A stretch of 20,628 nucleotides of DNA, taken from assembly GCA_050742415.1 (NCBI GenBank), contig JBOGIF010000120.1, positions 1 to 20,628 on the forward strand. Direction: 5' to 3'. The translations under genes were made by a program, and so were the position numbers. The number at the start of each line of letters is the position of its first letter. The stretch's first letter is position 1. Positions 6,369 through 12,878 of the stretch are shown here, piece by piece. Below the pieces are notes generated by a model. That model was not told where the DNA came from. It saw only the letters and a program-made list of their open reading frames with translations, and searched no databases. Source of the DNA: JBOGIF01 sp050742415 (GTDB lineage: Bacteria > Actinomycetota > Acidimicrobiia > Acidimicrobiales > AC-14).

Positions 6369-6470
6369 CTAGCTACCCAAGCCGCCGACGCCACTACCGA
6401 GCAGGTCACCGGCCTGCACGGCGGTGGGCCCGAGCAGCAGTGCAAGCCCTGCCGTCGTGCCGATCAGCAT
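6369..6470 (-). CDS. Possible 33-residue secreted or membrane peptide
   Basis: The ATG at 6468-6470 is preceded by AGGA with 8 bases between. The product MLIGTTAGLALLLGPTAVQA is a hydrophobic segment with an alanine-type signal-peptidase site, followed by a glycine-rich tail GDLLGSGVGGLGS and a TAG. A stop lies in frame shortly upstream, so the frame is closed and short. No family is recognised. It lies in a gene-poor stretch upstream of the split nitrilase and could be chance. Conservation would decide. Confidence 0.3.
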   Translation of the reverse strand: MLIGTTAGLALLLGPTAVQAGDLLGSGVGGLGS

Positions 6471-6744
6471 CTTGATGGTCCTGTCATGTCAGATGCGCCC
6501 CTTGTTGGCGGTACGTCCACCGCAACCCTTGACCGACGCGTGTGCCGCCCGGCAGTTGCAGCCGGCGGCCAACTTAGTTGCTGAGCTCCTGCCGACGTTG
6601 CATCCCATCCGGAAATGCCTCAACCCCGGGTGCGCGAGGCCGATAGTTAGGCGTATAGCAGCAAATCAGTAAACCCAAATTGAGTGCCCAGGGCGCCGGT
6701 TGCCGCCGACCCCTGGGCGTGACCCACGAGAGGCCATCCCTCCC

Positions 6745-7371
6745 ATGGATATCCGTAATGCTAACCGTGGCCTAATGCTGGCCGTGGGGTGCCTGATCGC
6801 CGCTGGCGGCGGTCGAGCGGTAGCTGCCGACCGACCGTCGCCCGCTGCGGTGACCGTCACTGCCCCGACGACGCCGGCACCTGCGGCGCCCCTACCCACG
6901 GAGCCGACCACCACCGTGCCGGTGACCACCATTCCGGCGACCACCATTCCGGCGACCACCCGGCCGCCCGTCACCACCGTGCCCCGGCCCCGGCCGGTCA
7001 CCACGTCGACCCCCAGGCCGACGGCACGCGTAGCGGCAGCGTCGGTGGCAGTTGCTGCCCCCTCCGACTGCGGATCGGCGCTGGCTGCGGTGCAGGCCTC
7101 GGGCCTTGTCCTACCCGCCGGCGTTCCCTTCGTTTGTCCGAAGTCGATAGTCGACAGCTTGGCCGGACTGGTGCTGGGAGCAACGCTCCGAGCCGGCTCG
7201 GTCCAGGGCCAAGTGCTGGGGGTGGAGATCGATCTGGCCCAGATAGTCGCCTTCGGACGTCCTGGGCTCCTCGGCCACGTGATTGCCCACGAGCTGTGCC
7301 ACGTGGCGGGAATCGAGTCCGAGAGCGGGGCCGACGCCTGCGCCGCCAGCCACGGATTCCCGATGGTCTGA
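6745..7371 (+). CDS. Secreted Thr/Pro-rich protein with HELCH motif
   Basis: The product has 208 residues. Residues 8-28 are a hydrophobic signal segment ending AVAA. Residues 35-95 are a Thr/Pro-rich linker with a short tandem repeat. The folded part (100-208) ends in LLGHVIAHELCHVAGIESES and GADACAASHGFPMV. HELCH (182-186) is an HExxH zinc site, with Gly189 and Glu193 or Asp197 as possible third ligands, so a small extracellular metallopeptidase-like domain is plausible. The four cysteines (109, 131, 185, 199) may form disulphides. The domain is small for a peptidase and I know no named family. The ATG at 6745 is preferred to the in-frame ATG at 6700 because it directly precedes the signal segment; GAGAGG lies 11 bases upstream. 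Confidence 0.6.
   Translation: MDIRNANRGLMLAVGCLIAAGGGRAVAADRPSPAAVTVTAPTTPAPAAPLPTEPTTTVPVTTIPATTIPATTRPPVTTVPRPRPVTTSTPRPTARVAAASVAVAAPSDCGSALAAVQASGLVLPAGVPFVCPKSIVDSLAGLVLGATLRAGSVQGQVLGVEIDLAQIVAFGRPGLLGHVIAHELCHVAGIESESGADACAASHGFPMV
6919..6960 (+). repeat. 15-bp tandem repeat in the linker codons
   Basis: Nearly three copies of CCGGCGACCACCATT (first copy with one change, last copy cut at 12 bases) encode repeats of Pro-Ala/Val-Thr-Thr-Ile. Slippage here could vary linker length in the secreted protein. Confidence 0.7.
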
Positions 7372-7510
7372 TTGCGTCCTTCGGGCCAGCGGCCCTGCGG
7401 CCCTGGGTGACCGACACCGGGTGACCGGTCAACAAGCCAATGCCGGCGATGGCTGCTGACCTAGCGTGCAGTCCATCGAGGACCGGACCGGAGCCGATGG
7501 GCGGAGAGCG

Positions 7511-8623
7511 GTGAAGGTGCCCCTCGTGCTCGAGGGCTCAGCTGCATGGGGTTGGCGCATCCTCGTCGTGGCCGCAGCTTTCGCCCTCATGGTCTTGGTG
7601 CTCATCCAGCTCTACGTCGTCGTCGTCCCGGTCGTGCTGGCGCTGTTCATCGCCGCGGTCCTGGAGCCTGGTGTCGCTTGGCTCAAGGCCCGTCGTTGGC
7701 CGCCGGCACTGGCGGCGGTCACGGTGTTCGTGAGCGGGCTGGGCGTCCTGCTGCTCGTGCTGTTGTGGATCGGCATCAGCGTTGCGGACCAGTTCCAGGA
7801 TGTCGGGGAGCAGCTCCAGGAAGGATTCGAGTCGGCGAAGGAGTGGGCCCAGGGGGACCCGTTGAACCTGTCGCCCGAGCGGGTGGCGGAGCTGGAGGCG
7901 GACATCCGCACGACGGTCCGGACCACGACGGGAGGCTTGGCCGAACAGGTGGCGGGCCGGGCCCGGGTCGCGGGGGAGGTGCTCGGAGGCATCGTGCTGC
8001 TGCTGTTCACGCTGTTCTTCGTGCTGAAGGACGGCGCCCGCATGGCGGACTGGCTGCGAGACCGTATCCCCGCGACTCATCGGGACGACGCAGTGATCCT
8101 CACCGATCGAGCTCGAGGGGTGATGCGCCAGTACGTCATCGCCACAGCCGCCACCGGCTTCATCGACGGCCTGCTGATCGGTATCGCCCTCTGGGCGATC
8201 GGCGTGCCGTTGGTGATCCCTCTGGCGGTGCTTACCTTCCTCGGCGGCTTCATCCCGCTCGTGGGAGCGGCCGTGGCCGGCCTGGTCTCAGCGGTCGTCG
8301 CCCTCGTCACCAACGGCCCGGGGGCAGCCTTGCTCGTCGTGGCCGCCACCGTTGCCGTCCAGCAGATCGAGGGCAATCTCCTGCAACCCCTGATCCTCGA
8401 GCGGGCGGTCCGGCTGCATCCGCTGCTTACCGTCTGGGCGGTCGGCGCCGGACTGGTGATCGGAGGACTGTTGGGCGCCTTCCTGTCGGTGCCGCTCGTG
8501 GCCATCGCCGTGGGGGTGGGCAGCCACTACCGGGCCAAGAAGGGACGCGCTGCGCCGCCGTGGAACCAGTGCAAGGAGCCCGACAGCGAGGTTGCCGCGG
8601 GGATGGAATCGGCAGACGGCTAG
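7511..8623 (+). CDS. AI-2E family transporter
   Basis: This is a membrane protein of the AI-2E (PerM/YdiK) family with about eight membrane segments. Two to three hydrophobic helices lie in the first 90 residues. A soluble helical part follows (VADQFQDVGEQLQEGFESAK). The conserved C-terminal half contains FLGGFIPLVGAAVAGLVSAV, IEGNLLQPLILERAVRLHPL and GGLLGAFLSVPLVAIAVGV. Some members export autoinducer-2 and others act in Na+/H+ exchange or as permeases, so the substrate is open. I prefer the GTG at 7511, which has GGAG 4 bases upstream, to the in-frame GTG at 7466, which overlaps a possible -10 box TAGCGT (7462-7467). Its TAG overlaps the stop of the convergent kinase gene in a CTAG. Confidence 0.88.
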   Translation: MKVPLVLEGSAAWGWRILVVAAAFALMVLVLIQLYVVVVPVVLALFIAAVLEPGVAWLKARRWPPALAAVTVFVSGLGVLLLVLLWIGISVADQFQDVGEQLQEGFESAKEWAQGDPLNLSPERVAELEADIRTTVRTTTGGLAEQVAGRARVAGEVLGGIVLLLFTLFFVLKDGARMADWLRDRIPATHRDDAVILTDRARGVMRQYVIATAATGFIDGLLIGIALWAIGVPLVIPLAVLTFLGGFIPLVGAAVAGLVSAVVALVTNGPGAALLVVAATVAVQQIEGNLLQPLILERAVRLHPLLTVWAVGAGLVIGGLLGAFLSVPLVAIAVGVGSHYRAKKGRAAPPWNQCKEPDSEVAAGMESADG

Positions 8624-9414
8624 ACGAAGCGCCGGGCGGTCTCTTCGGCGCGGGAGCGGTACGACCCGCCGAACAGGACGGTATGGACCAGCAGGGGATA
8701 GAGCTGGAAGAGATCGATCCGCTCTCGCCAACCCTTGGCCAGCGGCCGGCGTTCGGTGTACGCGGAGAGCAGGCGGTCGGGCACGTCGCCGAAGAGGGCG
8801 AGCATGGCGAGGTCCTCCTCGGGGTGGCCGCCGTGGACCGACGGGTCGATCACCCAGGCCCGGCCGTCGCCTCCCCACAGCACGTTGCCCCACCAGAGGT
8901 CGCCGTGCAGCAGAGCTGGCGGGTCGGGCGGGATGAGCGCGTCGAGGCGGGACGCCACCCGGCCCACTACTTCGGCGAGGCCGCAACGGCTCGCCAAGCT
9001 GACCAGACGGTTGCCGTAGAAGGCGGCCGCGCTCGGCATCTCGGCGGAATCGACCTGGCAGGCGCCGATCCAGCTCGAGCCGCCTCCCCAGCTGTCCCAT
9101 GGAGCGGAGTGCAACGCCGCCAACGAGCGGCCGAGGCCTTCCCCGTGTTCGTCCCGGCGCCCACCCTGAGAAACCCAGGTGGACACGAGCATCTCGCCGT
9201 CGGCCAGGACGACCTCGGGCACGGGCGGCGCGCCCGGTACCGACGCCAGCAGGAGCAGCCCGTCGGCTTCGTCCGTAACACCTGGCCCCGTCTTGACGAC
9301 GAAAGAACGCCCGCCGACCTCCACTCGCCAGGCGCTGCCGGCAAGTGCCTTGACGCGCTCCGGGGTGCCGAGCGCGCTATCGAGGCGTGCGAGCCAGGTG
9401 CTCGACGAGTCCAC
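8620..9414 (-). CDS. Fructosamine kinase family protein
   Basis: The 264-residue protein has the aminoglycoside-phosphotransferase-like fold of fructosamine-3-kinases, which phosphorylate sugar adducts on proteins so that they fall off. Visible motifs are FVVKTGPG (ATP-binding lysine), the catalytic LLHGDLWWGNVLW and the metal-binding VIDPSVHGGHPEEDLAMLAL. The final RIDLFQLYPLLVHTVLFGGS is characteristic. The GTG start at 9412-9414 lies 38 bases inside the 3' end of the phosphatase gene, a strong overlap suggesting coupled translation. Its real substrate may be small glycated molecules. It is the last gene of a minus-strand group with the phosphatase and a DoxX-like protein. Confidence 0.88.
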   Translation of the reverse strand: MDSSSTWLARLDSALGTPERVKALAGSAWRVEVGGRSFVVKTGPGVTDEADGLLLLASVPGAPPVPEVVLADGEMLVSTWVSQGGRRDEHGEGLGRSLAALHSAPWDSWGGGSSWIGACQVDSAEMPSAAAFYGNRLVSLASRCGLAEVVGRVASRLDALIPPDPPALLHGDLWWGNVLWGGDGRAWVIDPSVHGGHPEEDLAMLALFGDVPDRLLSAYTERRPLAKGWRERIDLFQLYPLLVHTVLFGGSYRSRAEETARRFV

Positions 9415-9856
9415 GGCATGCCGCCTCGATCAGCTCCAAGGCGTGGTCGAAGTCGGTGTCGTCGCCGAACCACGGGTCGGGCACCTCGTCGTCGGAAGCG
9501 GTGACGGCCGGGTCGAACGATCGGAGCAGGCGGATCTTGGACCGGTCCTCCTCGCTGCGGGCCAGCCGCCGCAGGTGGCCGAGGTTGGAATGGTCCGATG
9601 CCAGGACGAGGTCGGCTTCGGCGATGTCGGCGGCGGTGATGCAGCGGGCGCGGTGTCCATCGGCGGGCCAACCCCGTCGGCGCAAGGCAGCGGCGGCCCT
9701 TCGGTCGGCGCCGCTGCCGACGTGGTAGTCGGCGGTGCCAAAAGACTCAACCGTCACCCGGTCGGCGAGACCCGCCTCCTCCACGATTGCTGCCCCGACG
9801 GCAGCGGCCATGGGGGACCGGCAGATGTTGCCCAGGCAGACCATGGCCACGCGCAT
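9377..9856 (-). CDS. Low-molecular-weight protein-tyrosine phosphatase
   Basis: The 159-residue protein begins MRVAMVCLGNICRSPMAAAV, with the C-x5-R-S phosphate loop at the very N-terminus as in this family. The general acid is the Asp in VPDPWFGDDTDFDHAL. Length matches the usual 150-160. The partial overlap with a fructosamine-kinase-like gene is notable because LMW-PTPs also occur next to, or fused with, fructosamine kinases, which suggests a common role in sugar-damage repair (inference). It is cytoplasmic. Confidence 0.93.
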   Translation of the reverse strand: MRVAMVCLGNICRSPMAAAVGAAIVEEAGLADRVTVESFGTADYHVGSGADRRAAAALRRRGWPADGHRARCITAADIAEADLVLASDHSNLGHLRRLARSEEDRSKIRLLRSFDPAVTASDDEVPDPWFGDDTDFDHALELIEAACRGLVEHLARTPR

Positions 9857-9878
9857 ACCGACAGTCTCGCCGGCTCAC

Positions 9879-10328
9879 CTAGAAGAGGCCCAACGCCGAG
9901 TCCAGCGACCACGCCTGCCACGCCGCGGTCCCGAGCACCACGATCTCGATCAGCGCCATCATCGAGTTCTGCCCTTGCTCGGCCCAGTCCCTGATCATGA
10001 GGACGAAGTAGCAGACGTTGAGCACCAGACCGGCGACGGCGGCGACCGGTGTCAACAGGCCCAACGTGAGCCCGAGCCCGATGGCGAGCTCCCCGAACAC
10101 GACGAGATACGAGGCCGCACGCTTGTGGGGCACCACTATGCGGGAGAACGTCGATCGCACGATCGCCCACGGGTGCTTCGCTGCCACCGACGCCGCCCAG
10201 TAGATGCCCGTGCCCCGCTCCAACCAGGCCTTGCGGTCCTTGTGGCGCCAGCTCTGGAGCCACCACAAGCCGATACCGATTCGTAGCACTGCCAGCCAGC
10301 TCTCGACGCTGAGGAGGTGGCTTTCCAT
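9879..10328 (-). CDS. DoxX-like membrane protein
   Basis: The 149-residue protein has four predicted membrane segments. An N-terminal SWLAVLRIGIGLWWLQSW precedes a charged loop with HPWAIVRSTFSRIVVPHKRA. FGELAIGLGLTLGLLTPVAA and NVCYFVLMIRDWAEQGQNSM follow, the latter ending in a conserved-type polar motif. This layout fits the DoxX/TQO small-subunit group. The function of most DoxX proteins is unknown; some associate with thiol or redox homeostasis. It is 22 bases upstream of the phosphatase gene on the same strand and divergent from the thiolase. Confidence 0.75.
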   Translation of the reverse strand: MESHLLSVESWLAVLRIGIGLWWLQSWRHKDRKAWLERGTGIYWAASVAAKHPWAIVRSTFSRIVVPHKRAASYLVVFGELAIGLGLTLGLLTPVAAVAGLVLNVCYFVLMIRDWAEQGQNSMMALIEIVVLGTAAWQAWSLDSALGLF

Positions 10329-10433
10329 CGGCCGAATCTACCGACCCGCCCCTTTCATCCGCAGTTGTCCCGGACACATAGGGGGCAACTGCTGAAGGAA
10401 ACGGAGAGTGACAGGGGCGGGCAGAATGGCGGC

Positions 10434-11606
10434 GTGGTCTCCGCGGTGATCGTCGACGCCGTCCGCACCGCCATCGGCAAGCGCAACGGCGTCCTCCGCG
10501 ATTGGAACCCCGTGGACCTCGCCTCCGAGACATTGCGGGCGTTGGTCGAGCGCACCGGCATCGATCCGTCCGGCGTCGACGACGTCGTCATGGGTTGCGT
10601 GAGCCAGACCGGCGAGCAGGGCCTGAACATCGGCCGCAACGCGGTTCTGGCCGCCGGGCTCCCGGAGTCGGTCCCGGCCACGACGGTGGACCGCCAGTGC
10701 GGTTCGTCGCAGCAGGCCATCCACTTCGCCGCCCAGGGGGTGATGGCCGGCGCCTACGACCTGGCCATCGCCGCCGGCGTCGAGTCGATGAGCCGGGTGC
10801 CGATGGGCTCGACGATCCTGAACGGCCCCGGGATGCCGTTCGGCCCGAGGATGACGCAGCGCTACCGGCCGGCCGGCGGGCTGGTGCCACAGGGCGTGGC
10901 GGCAGAGATCGTCGCCGAGCGTTGGTCGATCAGCCGCGAGGACCTCGACGCCTTCAGCCTGGCGAGCCACGAGAAGGCGGGACGGGCGACCGACGAGGGG
11001 ACGTTCGACCGGGAGATCGTGCCCCTGGCCGCGGCCGACGGTTCGAGGAAGACGGAGAGCTTCAGGGTCGACGAGGGGATCCGGCGCGACACCACCGCCG
11101 AGGCCTTGGCCGCGTTGAAGCCGGCGTTCCAGGCCGGTGGGAGCGTCACCGCCGGCAACTCCTCACAGCTGAGCGACGGCGCAGCGGCGGTGATGGTTGC
11201 GAGCGAGCGCCGGGCCGCCGAGCTCGGGCTGGTGCCGCGGGCTCGCTTCGTCGCATTCGCCCTGGCGGGAGTCGACCCGGTGTCCATGCTCACCGGTCCC
11301 ATACCGGCGACGACGGCGGTCCTGAAACGGGCAGGGCTAGATCTGGACGACATCGATGCCTGCGAGGTCAGCGAGGCTTTCGCCTCAGTCGTGCTGGCCT
11401 GGGCGGCGGAGCACAGTGCCGACCTGGCGAAGGTCAACCCCAACGGCGGCGCCATCGCCCTCGGCCATCCACTCGGGTGCTCGGGGGCCCGCATGTTGGC
11501 GACGCTGCTCTGTGAGCTGGAGCGCAGCGGTGGCCGCTACGGCCTGCAGGTGATGTGCGAGGGCGGCGGCATGGCCAACGCCCTGGTCATCGAGCGCCTC
11601 GGATGA
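10434..11606 (+). CDS. Thiolase (acetyl-CoA C-acyltransferase)
   Basis: The 390-residue enzyme transfers or cleaves acyl groups between CoA thioesters, in beta-oxidation or in acetoacetyl-CoA formation. The nucleophile is Cys in TTVDRQCGSSQQAIHFAAQG, followed by His in NPNGGAIALGHPLGCSGARM and the second Cys in QVMCEGGGMANALVIERLG. Length is normal. I use the GTG at 10434, directly before SAVIVDAVRTAIGKRNG, the usual thiolase beginning; upstream codons to 10317 cover the divergent gene. Chain length and direction cannot be read from the sequence. No hydratase or dehydrogenase gene accompanies it here. Its TGA overlaps the ATG of the next small gene (ATGA). Confidence 0.93.
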   Translation: MVSAVIVDAVRTAIGKRNGVLRDWNPVDLASETLRALVERTGIDPSGVDDVVMGCVSQTGEQGLNIGRNAVLAAGLPESVPATTVDRQCGSSQQAIHFAAQGVMAGAYDLAIAAGVESMSRVPMGSTILNGPGMPFGPRMTQRYRPAGGLVPQGVAAEIVAERWSISREDLDAFSLASHEKAGRATDEGTFDREIVPLAAADGSRKTESFRVDEGIRRDTTAEALAALKPAFQAGGSVTAGNSSQLSDGAAAVMVASERRAAELGLVPRARFVAFALAGVDPVSMLTGPIPATTAVLKRAGLDLDDIDACEVSEAFASVVLAWAAEHSADLAKVNPNGGAIALGHPLGCSGARMLATLLCELERSGGRYGLQVMCEGGGMANALVIERLG

Positions 11607-11854
11607 ACCTCCTGAAGGTCTTCCTGGCCATCGTTGCCTTTGTGTTCGTAATGAGGATCGGGATGCTGATCATCGGTGGATTGGCCCGGCCTCACCCGCC
11701 TCCGCCGCCCGGCGAGCTCCGCCGGGTGAACCTCCGCTACCGGTGCTCACTGTGCCTGGCCGAGGTGAGGATGGTGCAAGCCAGCGAGGAGCTGCCGGCG
11801 CCTCCCCGGCACTGCCAGGAGGACATGGACCTGGTGGCGGCGCCCTACGACTGA
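11603..11854 (+). CDS. Small membrane-anchored CxxC protein
   Basis: The 83-residue protein starts at the ATG overlapping the thiolase stop. Residues 4-28 are one membrane segment (LLKVFLAIVAFVFVMRIGML plus IIGG). A Pro-rich linker (ARPHPPPPPGEL) precedes a small domain with RYRCSLCLAEVRM and, 25 residues on, RHCQEDMDLVA. The CxxC with the later His-Cys looks like a short zinc-ribbon. I recall no named family, though the ribbon type is common in actinobacteria. Function is unknown. Coupling to thiolase suggests only co-expression. Confidence 0.7.
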   Translation: MNLLKVFLAIVAFVFVMRIGMLIIGGLARPHPPPPPGELRRVNLRYRCSLCLAEVRMVQASEELPAPPRHCQEDMDLVAAPYD

Positions 11855-11855
11855 C

Positions 11856-11875
11856 TTGTCCACACCTGTGGACAA
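11856..11875. promoter_or_regulatory. Two facing DnaA boxes forming a perfect palindrome
   Basis: TTGTCCACA (11856-11864), CC, then TGTGGACAA (11867-11875). The 9-mer equals the actinobacterial DnaA-box consensus in both arms. It lies between two convergent genes, near the block that in mycobacteria adjoins dnaA and oriC. It could also form a hairpin in transcripts, but no T-run follows on either side. Confidence 0.55.
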
Positions 11876-11887
11876 TGCTGGGGAGAA

Positions 11888-11915
11888 TCACAGCCCTGAA
11901 ATTTCCGAGCTGTGA
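11888..11915. terminator. Inverted repeat TCACAGC/GCTGTGA, possible shared terminator
   Basis: TCACAGC (11888-11894) and GCTGTGA (11909-11915) enclose an AT-richer 14-base loop in the convergent gap. A hairpin here could end transcripts from both sides. There is no U-tract, so a protein-binding site is equally possible. Confidence 0.35.
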
Positions 11916-11939
11916 CCAAACCGGACCCGGGCGGCTGGC

Positions 11940-12203
11940 TCAGTGGTACCGGGTGGCGGTGACGAAACCGACGGTGATGAGGCCCAGCCCGATCAGCAGG
12001 TAGGAGTTGTTCGGCCCGTCGCCCGGGAGGAGATCCACGTAGTTGGCCAGGATCGTCAGCATTCCGAGGCCGAGGGCCGTGAACATGATTGCGGGTATCC
12101 ACTTGGAGCTGACCTTGTGGGTCTGGGGTACTGGCGGGGTGTAGCGGCCGGTGGACTTGGGGGTCACCCGCCCGCCCGCTTTCGGTTTCGTCGGCCTGGC
12201 CAT
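11940..12203 (-). CDS. crgA: Cell division protein CrgA
   Basis: The 87-residue protein carries a basic N-terminus (MARPTKPKAGGRVTPKSTGR) and two membrane helices: SSKWIPAIMFTALGLGMLTI plus LANYVDLLP, and NNSYLLIGLGLITVGFVTAT. This is the CrgA layout. CrgA is a small actinobacterial divisome protein that interacts with FtsZ, FtsI/PBP and CwsA and can inhibit septation. The ATG at 12201-12203 starts the basic region; upstream codons overlap the promoter. Its place beside the PabA/TrpG gene and the pknB operon repeats the order in Mycobacterium. Confidence 0.92.
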   Translation of the reverse strand: MARPTKPKAGGRVTPKSTGRYTPPVPQTHKVSSKWIPAIMFTALGLGMLTILANYVDLLPGDGPNNSYLLIGLGLITVGFVTATRYH

Positions 12204-12258
12204 CGGCTGAGAATAGGCGAAGGCTGACGGCAGCGGGGCGCCTACCATCCCGACAGTC
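12204..12258. promoter_or_regulatory. Divergent promoter region crgA / glutamine amidotransferase
   Basis: Only 55 bp separate the two starts. On the minus strand TATTCT (12217-12212) lies 8 bases from the crgA ATG, which suggests a leaderless or nearly leaderless mRNA. On the plus strand TACCAT (12243-12248) could be the -10 of the amidotransferase gene. No clear -35 boxes are seen. Confidence 0.3.
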
Positions 12259-12837
12259 ATGGGGCTTCGGGTGGTGGTGATCGACAATTACGACTCGTTC
12301 GTCTACAACCTCGTCCAGTACCTGGGTGAGCTCGGTGCCGAACCCCTCGTGCATCGCCACGACGAGATCTCGGTCGACAAGGTGATCGCCCTCGAGCCGT
12401 CGGCCGTTCTCGTCTCACCCGGCCCCGGCCGGCCCGAGGACGCCGGCGTGAGCAACGCGGTGATCGAGCGGATGGCTGGCGTAGTCCCGGTCCTCGGGGT
12501 CTGCCTCGGCCACCAGTGCATCGGCCAGGTGTTCGGCGGCGACGTGGTCAGGGCGCCGGAGGTGGTGCACGGCAAGACATCGGTCATCCACCACCGCGGG
12601 CAGGGCGTGCTGGCCGGGCTGCCGGAGCCCTTCGAGGCCACCCGCTACCACTCGCTCGCCGTCGACCGGGCCAGCCTGCCCGACGTTCTCGAGGTGACGG
12701 CTGAGACGGACGATGGCACGGTGATGGCCCTGCGGCACCGCTCTCTGGCGGTGGAGGGCGTGCAGTTCCACCCCGAGTCGATCCTCACCCCCGCCGGCAA
12801 GCAGCTCCTGGCCAACTTCCTGGCCCAGGCGGGCTGA
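12259..12837 (+). CDS. Glutamine amidotransferase, aminodeoxychorismate/anthranilate synthase II
   Basis: The 192-residue class I glutamine amidotransferase frees ammonia from glutamine for a chorismate-using partner. It begins VVVIDNYDSFVYNLVQYLGE and has LVSPGPGRPEDAG. The nucleophile is Cys82 in VLGVCLGHQCIGQVFGG, with His171 and Glu173 in GVQFHPESILTPAGKQLLA. The equivalent gene in M. tuberculosis is called trpG/pabA. No synthase I subunit is present, so the choice between folate and tryptophan pathways, or both, stays open. It converges with pknB, 41 bases apart. Confidence 0.92.
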   Translation: MGLRVVVIDNYDSFVYNLVQYLGELGAEPLVHRHDEISVDKVIALEPSAVLVSPGPGRPEDAGVSNAVIERMAGVVPVLGVCLGHQCIGQVFGGDVVRAPEVVHGKTSVIHHRGQGVLAGLPEPFEATRYHSLAVDRASLPDVLEVTAETDDGTVMALRHRSLAVEGVQFHPESILTPAGKQLLANFLAQAG

Positions 12838-12878
12838 GCCGGCGCCGACGGCTGCCCGAGGGTTCCCGGGGCCACCGG

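Noticed and set aside
7383..7427. GGGCC-AGC-GGCCC hairpin and repeated GGGTGACCG after the HELCH gene
   Set aside because: No T-run follows and GC-rich dyads are common here; not enough to call a terminator or operator.
7546..9504. 652-residue plus-strand open frame
   Set aside because: It is a shadow of the AI-2E transporter and runs antisense through the kinase gene.
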